Positions 49,425-57,489 of a stretch of DNA of 64,000 bases are shown here, in pieces. The first letter of the stretch is position 1, and the number at the start of each line of letters is the position of its first letter. The notes below the pieces were generated by a model, which was given only the letters and a program-made list of their open reading frames with translations, searched no databases and was not told the origin of the DNA. The DNA is taken from positions 1,336,960-1,400,959 of the forward strand of contig NZ_FNPZ01000001.1 of NCBI RefSeq assembly GCF_900107435.1, in the 5' to 3' direction. Origin of the DNA: Herbiconiux ginsengi (GTDB lineage Bacteria; Actinomycetota; Actinomycetes; Actinomycetales; Microbacteriaceae). The position numbers and the translations under genes were made by a program.

Positions 49425-52009
49425 CGTTCGGAATCGTCGCGCAGAATACCGTGGATGCGTGCTGTTGCGAGCGCTTCGGGTCGGGAGCGCACGCCGAGTT
49501 TGCGGTAGATGTTCGTCAGGTGCGATTTCACCGTGTTGGTGGAGACGTGCAGGGTCGCCGCGAGTTCATCGATGCGTCCCGTGTGTTCGAGGGCCTTCAG
49601 CACCCGGATCTGTGCGCGGGTCAGTGTCCAATCATCGGTCGGTTCGGGGAACACGTCTGGCACTCCGGAGAGGAATCCGCTCCTGTTGATGCCGAGCCGT
49701 TCCAGCAACGCCTCGAGGTCGGATCGCGGTATGCCGATGAGGGGGCGGCGGAGCTCGAATGCGTCGAGGAGTTCGAGGGCGCGCTCGAGCGCCTCCACAG
49801 CATCTGCAGTGTTCCCCAAGCGATGTGAGGCCGAGGCGACGATGAGCATCGCTTCGGCCTTTGCCCGCGGGTGCGGATTCTCCGACCAGGCGACACGTGC
49901 GGCCGTTCCGGCCGCACGATGAAACCCACCGGTGAACAGTTCCAGCCTGGCGCGGGCAAGGTGGGTACTTGGGTAGGGCCGTTCCCGGCTCGCTGCACCG
50001 GCAGCGCGGCGGAGTTGATGGTCGGCGATCAGGAGATCCGTGCGCGTGGCGGCGAGCATGGCCGACACGGCGCGACTGGTCGGCGGGCGGCCCGCATGAG
50101 CAGCAAGGTCGCGGTCCAAGGTGGTCAGGCCGAGGTTCGGGGTGCCGGCGACGAGGGCGGCGATGGCGCGGAGGTTGGCGATCAGCGCCCAGTGCTCGAT
50201 GGTGAGCTCGTGGCGCGCGAGCTCGGCGAGTTCCCGGCGAGCCGCCGCGGTGTCGAACCGTTCGAGCGCCAGATACGACGCGCCGAGATGGTGTCCAGCG
50301 GAGCTGTAGGTGCCTCGCCAACCTTGCGGACGCCGGACCGCTTCCGCCTTCTCGAGCGCCGATCGGGTCGCTGTCATGTCGCCACCGACAGCGAGCACCA
50401 GAGTCTGCATGCTCGCGGCGTGCACGGTGTTCCAGGCTCGGTCGCGCTCTTCGGCGACCCTCGCGGCGACGTGCAACAGCTCAGCTGCCCGTGTGAGATC
50501 GCCGGCATAGAAGAAGGTCGTCGCTAGCTGCACCCACGCACTGGGGAGCATCCCGGCCAGCGCCTCCTGACTCGGGCGATCGAGCACCGCAAGGGTGGAG
50601 GCGAGTTGTGCCGCGGTCTTGAGCGCCGGATCGTAGTGGCCGGCGGCCCGCTGAGCGCCGAGGATGGCGAGCAGGATCGAAATCCTGTCGACGGGTTTGC
50701 CACGGCCCAGACGTGCGCGTGCCGCCGAGATCGCGAGCGAAGCCATGTGCAGCAGGCTCAAGCGGGGCTCACCAGGCTTGGCATACGTTCGCAGCATGAT
50801 CATGACGAGGAGTTCCGGATGCCGGCTCAACTCGGCCTGATCGACAGCGCGGAGGATCTTCACGAACTCCTCGACATGGGTGAGGAGGAGATCATTGAAG
50901 AAGCGGCGCACCAGCACCACGATCTGCCCGAGATCTCCGATGGCCGCATACTGCCGGGTCGCTTCGAGCGGATCGCCGTGGTCGGCTCGATCGCGTGCGT
51001 AGGTGGCGCGCAGAACCGGCACCTCGTCAGGCAATCGGGTGACAAGGGTAGCCTCCAGTTGCTGCCGGAAGAAGGGGTTCAGCACGAACTCCGGCTCCGT
51101 CTGGGTCGACCAGGTTCCCAGCCCGTCGCGCTCCGCTCGCGCGAGAAGACGTTCGGCATCGCTTCCTCCGAGTTCGACCGCAAGCGCCTGGGTCAGGCGC
51201 CGTGCCACCGAACACCGCAGGAGGAACGCCTCGTAGTCCGCATCGCTGGGATCGAGCACGAACCCTCCCGAGCGCTCCACGCGCGCAACGGCGTCGTTCA
51301 CGCTCGTAGCCCGGCCGAGCGCCAATTCCAGGAGTGCGGCTCGCGTGGGCAGCGCCCATCCGCCGAACGCCGCGAGGATCTCGGGAACGGCCGCTGTATC
51401 CGCCACCCCCAAGGCATCGGCGGCTTGCGCGACCTCCTCCTGGCTGAGGGGAAGCTCGGGCGCGAGCACGATCCCCGTGTCGACCCGGGCCACGTGCTCG
51501 AGGTCCTCGAGCGCACCCGCGACCCGGGTCCCGATGGCGATCCGCAGTTTCGCACCCGACCTCAACAACCAATGGATGTCGTCGTGGACCTCCGTGTCCG
51601 TGACCTCGTCGTAGTCATCGAGCACCACCGTGATCGTCTCCGGTAATGCGGTGAAACCTCGCAGCAGCATGGTGCGAAGGGACGGAGTGGATTCGAACGT
51701 CACCACCGTCTCGCGCAACGGTGCGCCGTCGGGTGGGAGCCCGGCCGTGACGATGGCGGCGACCACTCTCTGCCAGAACGCCACACGACTCCGGCTCGAC
51801 GCATCCACCGTCACCCACACGCCGGGGCCCGGTTGCTGCAGCGCCCAGCTCGCAAGAAGTGTCGTCTTCCCACTCCCGCCTGGCCCGCGCACGATGAGAA
51901 GTGGATGCCCGTCGTACTCGGCCAACCGCTGCAGCAGACGAGGGCGGGAGACGATCGACGCGGGAAGGCGAGGCAAGAAGGCGAACTCGGCCCCCGGCAC
52001 GAACGACAA
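49421..52009 (-). CDS. LAL-type (MalT-like) LuxR transcriptional regulator
   Basis: An 862-residue regulator: P-loop GPGGSGKT (residues 42-49), VVLDDYDEV as Walker B (about 127), a helical TPR-like centre, and a C-terminal LuxR HTH (LTRAQIRVLKALEHTGRIDE, STNTVKSHLTNIYRKLGV). Like the 2747 protein it should be an ATP-dependent activator. It heads a minus-strand group LAL - AraC - tatA - small peptide - AraC. A plausible target is the neighbouring Tat-signal repeat protein and the membrane gene at 52079, but that is inference. Confidence 0.87.
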   Translation of the reverse strand: MSFVPGAEFAFLPRLPASIVSRPRLLQRLAEYDGHPLLIVRGPGGSGKTTLLASWALQQPGPGVWVTVDASSRSRVAFWQRVVAAIVTAGLPPDGAPLRETVVTFESTPSLRTMLLRGFTALPETITVVLDDYDEVTDTEVHDDIHWLLRSGAKLRIAIGTRVAGALEDLEHVARVDTGIVLAPELPLSQEEVAQAADALGVADTAAVPEILAAFGGWALPTRAALLELALGRATSVNDAVARVERSGGFVLDPSDADYEAFLLRCSVARRLTQALAVELGGSDAERLLARAERDGLGTWSTQTEPEFVLNPFFRQQLEATLVTRLPDEVPVLRATYARDRADHGDPLEATRQYAAIGDLGQIVVLVRRFFNDLLLTHVEEFVKILRAVDQAELSRHPELLVMIMLRTYAKPGEPRLSLLHMASLAISAARARLGRGKPVDRISILLAILGAQRAAGHYDPALKTAAQLASTLAVLDRPSQEALAGMLPSAWVQLATTFFYAGDLTRAAELLHVAARVAEERDRAWNTVHAASMQTLVLAVGGDMTATRSALEKAEAVRRPQGWRGTYSSAGHHLGASYLALERFDTAAARRELAELARHELTIEHWALIANLRAIAALVAGTPNLGLTTLDRDLAAHAGRPPTSRAVSAMLAATRTDLLIADHQLRRAAGAASRERPYPSTHLARARLELFTGGFHRAAGTAARVAWSENPHPRAKAEAMLIVASASHRLGNTADAVEALERALELLDAFELRRPLIGIPRSDLEALLERLGINRSGFLSGVPDVFPEPTDDWTLTRAQIRVLKALEHTGRIDELAATLHVSTNTVKSHLTNIYRKLGVRSRPEALATARIHGILRDDSER

Positions 52010-52078
52010 CGAGAACCCCCCACTAGTTCACCCGCTCTCCAGCGTAATCGAGACGTACGGGGCGCGATCGCCTCGCCG

Positions 52079-52675
52079 TCAGCGCCGCGTGTGGACCGGC
52101 CGTCGGATGCCGACGCGAACCAGGGCGCGCACGACGAGCCCGGCCACGACGACAGCGCCGAGCTCTCCGATCAGTCGTCCGGCGAGTGTCAGTCCGAGCC
52201 ACGCGGGTGAGAGGTGGTGTGGCGAGAACACCGGCAACGACACGGCGAACAGCGCGGCGGCCGCCGCGGCCGCCGCGACGAGAAAGCGTGCTTCGTCGTG
52301 CAGGCCCAGGGGGCGAGCGGGTTCAGGCGAGCGCCTCTCCCACAGCAGAAGCGTCAGATCGAAGATCGCACCCGTGAGTGTCCAGAGAAGCACCAAGATC
52401 GGCCCCACCGGGCTGAATACGGCGGCGATCAGGGCACCGATCAGGCCCGTGATCGTGGCAGTACCGGTGATCCCCGTGAACCGGCGCGCCGTGAAGACCA
52501 TCACGCTCTGCACCCCGGCGACGATCGCGTAGAGCGGCGGCGCAAGAGCTGCGATCGCACCGCCCGGTGCTGACAGCGGGACATACGCCACCACCCCCGC
52601 TGCAGCGAACGCCGCACACGTCATCAACACCGGCGTCGAGAACCACGGGCGGCCTGAACGCGCACTGCTCATCAT
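52079..52675 (-). CDS. Six-helix membrane protein, ECF-transporter S-component-like
   Basis: A 198-residue, very hydrophobic protein with five or six helices. The segment PLSAPGGAIAALAPPLYAIV followed by ITGTATITGLIGALIAAVFS resembles the substrate-binding (S) subunits of energy-coupling-factor vitamin transporters such as MptD or HmpT relatives. No ECF A/T genes are present. GGAG precedes the double ATG. Family call is tentative and the vitamin, if any, is unknown. Confidence 0.55.
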   Translation of the reverse strand: MMSSARSGRPWFSTPVLMTCAAFAAAGVVAYVPLSAPGGAIAALAPPLYAIVAGVQSVMVFTARRFTGITGTATITGLIGALIAAVFSPVGPILVLLWTLTGAIFDLTLLLWERRSPEPARPLGLHDEARFLVAAAAAAAALFAVSLPVFSPHHLSPAWLGLTLAGRLIGELGAVVVAGLVVRALVRVGIRRPVHTRR

Positions 52676-52805
52676 CACTCCGCCTTCGAACAGGTTTCGG
52701 CCATCCTCGAGACGTATTTCGGCCAGACTGCATCCGTTCTCTGGCACTGACACGTCTCTTGTCGCCAGCATCGCACTGACCACTCCTCTCACAGAAGGCC
52801 GGTAC

Positions 52806-54155
52806 TTGGCAATGACGGACGACCGCAACAAAGACGACCGCCCCGTGATCCTGGGCGAAGACCGGGCAATACCGGTCCATCCCGCCAATCCCGGCTTAGA
52901 CCGGCGCACGGTGCTCTCCGGCGCCGCCTGGACTCTCCCGGTCATCGCGCTCGCCGTCGCCACCCCCCTCGCCGCGGCATCCGCGACGAACCCCACACTG
53001 ACCTTCATCAACGGACCTTATGCCGTCGACAGCTGCGATGACCTCGGCCCCGTCACCGTCGAGGTGGCAACCGGCGATCCCACGGCCTCGCCGGCTGGAC
53101 AGTCGGTGAACGTGACGCTTCCGGCGGGCCTGGCGTGGGCCGACGGAGGCACGGAAGCCACTCGCGCGTTCGGGCCGACTGACGCATCCGGGCGCGTCAC
53201 GATTCCTGCCGGGACCATCACCACCGTCGGAACGGGCGGTGGAGACCTCACCCTGATTGCGACTGCGAGCAACGGCGCTTCAGCGACTGCCCCGGTGGTC
53301 GTGACGATGACCGGAGAGGTCACCAACTGGGATCCGGTCATCGGGTATGGCAGTCTCACCACCGCCTTGCTCGACGCGACCCTCGTGGGCTACAACATGT
53401 GGCTTCGTCCCAACGGTGACCTCTGGTACGGCAACAGCGTCATCGCGTCGGGCGTGACCCACGCGGCCGCCGAATTCGATCCGTCGATCGGCGTTCCGCG
53501 GGTCAGCTTCACGCAGAACGGCGCGGCTCAGAACTGGGACCTGATCGGCGGATACGGGGCGCTCAGCCCGGTTCTCGCGGATTCCATCCCGGTGGGTTAC
53601 AACGTGTGGCTTCGTCCCAACGGTGACCTCTGGTACGGCAACGGCGTCATCGCATCGGGCGTGACCGGCGCGATCTCCGAATTCGACCAAGCGCTCGGCA
53701 TCCCGCGAGTCAGCTTCACGCAGAACGGCGTGGCTCAGAACTGGGACCCGGTGGCCGGATACGGAACGGTGAACCCCGTTCTCGCCGACGCGACCCTCGT
53801 GGGCTACAACATGTGGCTTCGTCCCAACGGTGACCTCTGGTACGGCAACAGCGTCATCGCGTCGGGCGTGACCCACGCGGCCGCCGAATTCGATCCGTCG
53901 ATCGGCGTTCCGCGGGTCAGCTTCACGCAGAACGGCGCGGCTCAGAACTGGGACCTGATCGGCGGATACGGGGCGCTCAGCCCGGTTCTCGCGGATTCCA
54001 TCCCGGTGGGTTACAACGTGTGGCTTCGTCCCAACGGTGACCTCTGGTACGGCAGCGGCGTCATCGCATCGGGCGTGACCGGCGCGATCTCCGAATTCGA
54101 CGAAGTGCAGGGCATTCCGCACGTGAGTTTCATCACCCGGCCGAAGTGCTTCTAG
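52806..54155 (+). CDS. Tat-signal surface/secreted protein with tandem 69-residue repeats
   Basis: A 449-residue protein. A twin-arginine signal (DRRTVLSGAAWTLPVIALAV, cleavage near ATPLAAAS, residue 60) is followed by an Ig-like domain (about 62-168) and four tandem repeats. Each contains NWD---GYG, VGYN-WLRPNGDLWYG, VIASGVT, EFD and PRVSFTQNG. Repeats 1 and 3, and 2 and 4, are almost identical because of a 414-bp duplication. It ends shortly after RPKCF with a lone cysteine. The function is unknown; the pattern suggests a repetitive extracellular binding or wall protein. TTG 52806 is favoured by GAAGG 7 bases upstream. Confidence 0.75.
   Translation: MAMTDDRNKDDRPVILGEDRAIPVHPANPGLDRRTVLSGAAWTLPVIALAVATPLAAASATNPTLTFINGPYAVDSCDDLGPVTVEVATGDPTASPAGQSVNVTLPAGLAWADGGTEATRAFGPTDASGRVTIPAGTITTVGTGGGDLTLIATASNGASATAPVVVTMTGEVTNWDPVIGYGSLTTALLDATLVGYNMWLRPNGDLWYGNSVIASGVTHAAAEFDPSIGVPRVSFTQNGAAQNWDLIGGYGALSPVLADSIPVGYNVWLRPNGDLWYGNGVIASGVTGAISEFDQALGIPRVSFTQNGVAQNWDPVAGYGTVNPVLADATLVGYNMWLRPNGDLWYGNSVIASGVTHAAAEFDPSIGVPRVSFTQNGAAQNWDLIGGYGALSPVLADSIPVGYNVWLRPNGDLWYGSGVIASGVTGAISEFDEVQGIPHVSFITRPKCF
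53373..54104 (+). repeat. 414-bp tandem duplication within the repeat-protein gene
   Basis: Sequence from 53373 recurs from 53787 with a period of 414 bp (138 codons, two protein repeats). Over about 318 bp I found one base change (AAC at about 53640 versus AGC at about 54054, Asn to Ser). The high identity means recent duplication or gene conversion. Confidence 0.9.
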
Positions 54156-54556
54156 CCCTTCACCTGATCGATCGGTGGAATCTCACGCGGCGCGTGGGCC
54201 TGCTCGAAGGACTGCGCGGTGAGCTCGTCGAGCACGAGGATGTCGCGGCGGAAGTGATTCGTGCGGTAGGCCGCTCGGCCCACCATGTGGGCCGAGACGG
54301 GCGCGGTGAGGCTCTGGAAGACGATGATCGCGACCGCCAGGGTGATCGTGCCGACCGAGGGGTTCGTGACCGCGACATCCGCCACGATCGCCATGATGCC
54401 GAGGATCTGCGGCTTCGTGGCCGCGTGCAGCCGCGACAGCACGTCGGGGAAGCGGATGAGGCCCACTCCCGCCGCGAAGCACATGAGGGCGGCGAGCAGT
54501 ACGAGCACCGCCGTGATGACGTCGCGCAGGTCGAAGCCGAGGTCGATGGGGTTCAT
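54152..54556 (-). CDS. mrpG: Mrp Na+/H+ antiporter subunit G
   Basis: A 134-residue subunit with three helices and the family segment GVGLIRFPDVLSRLHAATKP, which is nearly invariant in MrpG/MnhG/PhaG. Part of the multi-subunit cation/proton antiporter for sodium and alkali tolerance. Last gene of the mrpACDEFG operon. Its TAG stop shares a CTAG with the stop of the convergent repeat-protein gene. Confidence 0.9.
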   Translation of the reverse strand: MNPIDLGFDLRDVITAVLVLLAALMCFAAGVGLIRFPDVLSRLHAATKPQILGIMAIVADVAVTNPSVGTITLAVAIIVFQSLTAPVSAHMVGRAAYRTNHFRRDILVLDELTAQSFEQAHAPREIPPIDQVKG

Positions 54557-54816
54557 GTGTCGTCCCTCGAGGCCAGGAAGCGGGCGACGCTCACTGAGCC
54601 GACGATGCCGAACAGGGCGAGTCCGAGCAGCACGGGCAGGGTGTCGGTGTGGCGGTTGATCGCCATCTCGGCGCCGATCGCACACATCGCGGTGGCGACC
54701 AGGACATCCGAGGCGATGATGCGGTCGAGCGCCGAGGGGCCGCGGATGATTCGCCACAGCGCCCCGACGGCGCCGGCCGCGAACAGCAGCCCGGCGATGA
54801 TGATGACGACGATCAT
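54553..54816 (-). CDS. mrpF: Mrp Na+/H+ antiporter subunit F
   Basis: An 87-residue three-helix protein with the RIIRGPSALDRIIASDVLVA signature of MrpF/PhaF. The Asp in DRIIASD is conserved and needed for transport in characterised systems. Overlaps mrpE and mrpG by 4 bases each. Confidence 0.9.
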   Translation of the reverse strand: MIVVIIIAGLLFAAGAVGALWRIIRGPSALDRIIASDVLVATAMCAIGAEMAINRHTDTLPVLLGLALFGIVGSVSVARFLASRDDT

Positions 54817-55397
54817 GCGGCGCCCCCTTCCCGGCGCACGGAGCCCGGCGCATCCGAACCGCCCGCCGCCTCCGCCTCCCGCAACCGCGCGAGGTCGTCG
54901 GCCGAGCCCGCGGCCAGGATCAGCCGACGCTCCGTCGCCAGCACCGAGCGCTTCAGGGCCGGAACGTCGTCGACCGATCGCACGTTGAGCGCGTGCAGGT
55001 AGAGCGTGGCGGTCTCGCGGTCGACGTCGAGCACGATCGATCCGGGCACCAGCGACACGGCCTCGGCCGTGAACGTCATCACCAGATCCGAGCGCGTGCG
55101 CAACGGCACGGCGATGATGGCGTTGCTCGGGCGGTACCTCGGGTTCACCGCCGTCCAGGCGATCTGCAACGACGCCAGCACGATGTCGACGAGCAGTCGC
55201 CCGGCGAACGCGAGGGCGCGCAGGATGTTCAGCCGCCCGCTCAGCGCCACGGCCGGCAGGTAGAACGCGACCGAGACGAGCAGGCTCAGCACGACACCGG
55301 TGAGCAGCGACAGCCAGGTGAATTCTCCCCAGATCAGCATCCAGAGCAGCACGAGGCCGAGGAAGGGCACCAGCCCGCTTGCGATCCGAGCCTTCAT
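54813..55397 (-). CDS. mrpE: Mrp Na+/H+ antiporter subunit E
   Basis: A 194-residue protein with two or three N-terminal helices (LGLVLLWMLIWGEFTWLSLL), then a cytoplasmic alpha/beta domain beginning NPRYRPSNAIIAVPLRTRSD and LVPGSIVLDVDRETATLYLH, as in MrpE/PhaE. The C-terminal 30 residues are Glu/Ala/Arg-rich. Confidence 0.9.
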   Translation of the reverse strand: MKARIASGLVPFLGLVLLWMLIWGEFTWLSLLTGVVLSLLVSVAFYLPAVALSGRLNILRALAFAGRLLVDIVLASLQIAWTAVNPRYRPSNAIIAVPLRTRSDLVMTFTAEAVSLVPGSIVLDVDRETATLYLHALNVRSVDDVPALKRSVLATERRLILAAGSADDLARLREAEAAGGSDAPGSVRREGGAA

Positions 55398-56998
55398 CGC
55401 GCATCACCTCCCGACAGGCTGTCCGGCACGCCGCCGGGGAACACGGAGTCGACGTAGGTCTCGGGCGTCGCGACGTTGCCCGCTGCCCGCTGCGCCAGGT
55501 CGAACAGCGGCCCCGCGAACACCGTGAGGCAGAGGGTCAACGCGATGAGACCCGTGGTCGCCCCCACCATGAGCTTCGAGGTGCCCACCGCGGTCGCGAC
55601 GCCGATCGCCGTGCCGTCGGTCGACTCGGGGCTCTCCTGCAGCGATTCGATGAGCGGCGACTCGTAGCCCTCCACGTCTTCCTTCGGCCGCCAGAACGCC
55701 ATGTTCCACACCCGCATCAGCGCGTAGAGCGTGAGCAACGACGTGATGACGCCGGCACCGATCAGCACGTACACGAGCGGCGAGGGTGAGGCCGCACCCG
55801 CCTCGAACAGTCCGATCTTGCCGAGGAACCCCGAGAACGGTGGGATGCCGCCGAGGTTCAGCGCCCCGATGAAGAAGAGGATCGCGACATACGGCGCCTT
55901 CTTCAGCAACCCGCCGAGCCGCGTGATCGATGTCGACCGCCCCACCCGCTCGATCAACCCCACCACGAGGAACAAGGCCGTCTGCACCGTGATGTGATGC
56001 ACGATGTAGTAGATCGTGGCCCCGGTGGCGAGCTCGGTGCCGATCGCGACGCCGAAGATCATGTAGCCGATGTGGCTCACCAGCGTGAACGAGAGCAGCC
56101 GCTTCACGTCGGCCTGCGCGAGCGCACCGAGGATGCCGACGAGCATCGTCAGCCCGCCGATGATGAGCAGCGGCACCGTCAGGGGCACGTCGAAGAACAG
56201 CAGCTTGTCGGTGCGGATGATGGCGTACACACCCACTTTCGTCAGCAACCCGGCGAACACGGCGGTGACGGGTGCGGGCGCCGTCGGATACGAATCCGGC
56301 AACCAGAACGACAGCGGGAACACGGCCGCCTTCACCGCGAATCCGATCAGCAGGGCCGCGCACAGGATCACCTGCACGTCGAGCGGCAGTTCCCGGATGC
56401 GGTCGGACAGCAGCGCCATCGTCACCGTTCCGGTGGCGCCGTAGATGAGCGCGATGGCGCCGAGGAACAGCAGTGACGACACGAGACTGACGACGACGTA
56501 GGTGACGCCGGCCCGGATGCGCGACCCGGTTCCGCCGAGCGTCAGCAGCACGTAGCTGGCCGCGAGCAGCATCTCGAATCCGACGTACATGTTGAACAGG
56601 TCGCCCGCGATGAAGGCGTCGAACAGCCCGCCGGCCAGGATCAGGTAGGTGGGGTGGAAGATCGAGACCGGGGTGTCGCGATCCCGGTCGGCGATGCCCT
56701 GACCCACCGCGAACACGAGCACGCCGAGCAGCATCAGCGCTGACACCACCACCATGATGGCCGCCAGCCGGTCGACCACGAGCACGATGCCGAAGGGCGG
56801 CGGCCAGGCGCCGACCTCCACCACGGCGGGCACCCCGGTGCGGTCGACGTCGGCGAGCAGGACGGCGGCGGTCGCCGTCACGGCCACCAGCGCCGTGACG
56901 CTGATCGCGATCTGCACGCGCCGGTAGCGGCCGAGGATCAGCGTGATCGCCGCTCCGACGAGCGGGATGATGACGAGCAGCGGAACGAGAGCGTTCAT
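55394..56998 (-). CDS. mrpD: Mrp Na+/H+ antiporter subunit D
   Basis: A 534-residue, roughly 14-helix protein homologous to the proton-pumping NuoM/NuoN subunits. The conserved motifs GDLFNMYVGFEMLLAASYVL (helix 5 Glu), LLIGFAVKAAVFPLSFWLPD (Lys of helix 7) and LGKIGLFEAG near the end are visible. It forms one of the two antiporter-like channels of the complex. Confidence 0.93.
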   Translation of the reverse strand: MNALVPLLVIIPLVGAAITLILGRYRRVQIAISVTALVAVTATAAVLLADVDRTGVPAVVEVGAWPPPFGIVLVVDRLAAIMVVVSALMLLGVLVFAVGQGIADRDRDTPVSIFHPTYLILAGGLFDAFIAGDLFNMYVGFEMLLAASYVLLTLGGTGSRIRAGVTYVVVSLVSSLLFLGAIALIYGATGTVTMALLSDRIRELPLDVQVILCAALLIGFAVKAAVFPLSFWLPDSYPTAPAPVTAVFAGLLTKVGVYAIIRTDKLLFFDVPLTVPLLIIGGLTMLVGILGALAQADVKRLLSFTLVSHIGYMIFGVAIGTELATGATIYYIVHHITVQTALFLVVGLIERVGRSTSITRLGGLLKKAPYVAILFFIGALNLGGIPPFSGFLGKIGLFEAGAASPSPLVYVLIGAGVITSLLTLYALMRVWNMAFWRPKEDVEGYESPLIESLQESPESTDGTAIGVATAVGTSKLMVGATTGLIALTLCLTVFAGPLFDLAQRAAGNVATPETYVDSVFPGGVPDSLSGGDAR

Positions 56999-57489
56999 CG
57001 CATCACGTCCCGATCCTGCTCGCTGGGCTCCGGGTCGGGGTCGTCGTCGGCGCCCTCGCCGAGCACGGCGCGCACCGCGTCGTCGTCGCCCTCGAGGTTG
57101 GTGTGGAACACGAGGGCCTCATCGGCCTCGGCGGCATCCATCTCCTCTTCGTCGCTCGTGACGTCGTCACCCTCGTCGCCGAGGTTCGAGAGCCACCAGG
57201 AGCGGTAGATGAGCGCCAGGATGAACGCGGTGACGCCGAAGTTGATGACGATCGCCGTGAGCATCAGCACCTGCGGCACCGGGTCGACGATGTCGGCGGG
57301 CTGCGTGGTGCCGTCGATGATGGGCGCTTCGCCGGATCGGCCCGACATCAGGAAGATCAGGAGGTTCGTGGCGTTGCCGACGAGCAGGAAGCCGATGAGG
57401 ATGCGCGTGAGACTGCGTTCGAGCATCACGTAGACGCCGGCGCCGTACAGCACGGCCATCAACACCACGAGGGTCAATGAGGCGCTCAT
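56995..57489 (-). CDS. mrpC: Mrp Na+/H+ antiporter subunit C
   Basis: A NuoK-like three-helix subunit (YGAGVYVMLERSLTRILIGF, GNATNLLIFL, VLMLTAIVINFGVTAFILAL). It is 164 residues long, longer than usual because of a strongly acidic C-terminal extension of about 60 residues (DDVTSDEEEMDAAEADEA and more). Overlaps mrpA and mrpD by 4 bases. Confidence 0.92.
   Translation of the reverse strand: MSASLTLVVLMAVLYGAGVYVMLERSLTRILIGFLLVGNATNLLIFLMSGRSGEAPIIDGTTQPADIVDPVPQVLMLTAIVINFGVTAFILALIYRSWWLSNLGDEGDDVTSDEEEMDAAEADEALVFHTNLEGDDDAVRAVLGEGADDDPDPEPSEQDRDVMR

Noticed and set aside
53280-54122. Repeat-rich minus-strand frame opposite the Tat-signal repeat protein
   Set aside because: Its repeats simply mirror the DNA duplication; no signal or domain, while the plus strand has a clear Tat signal.
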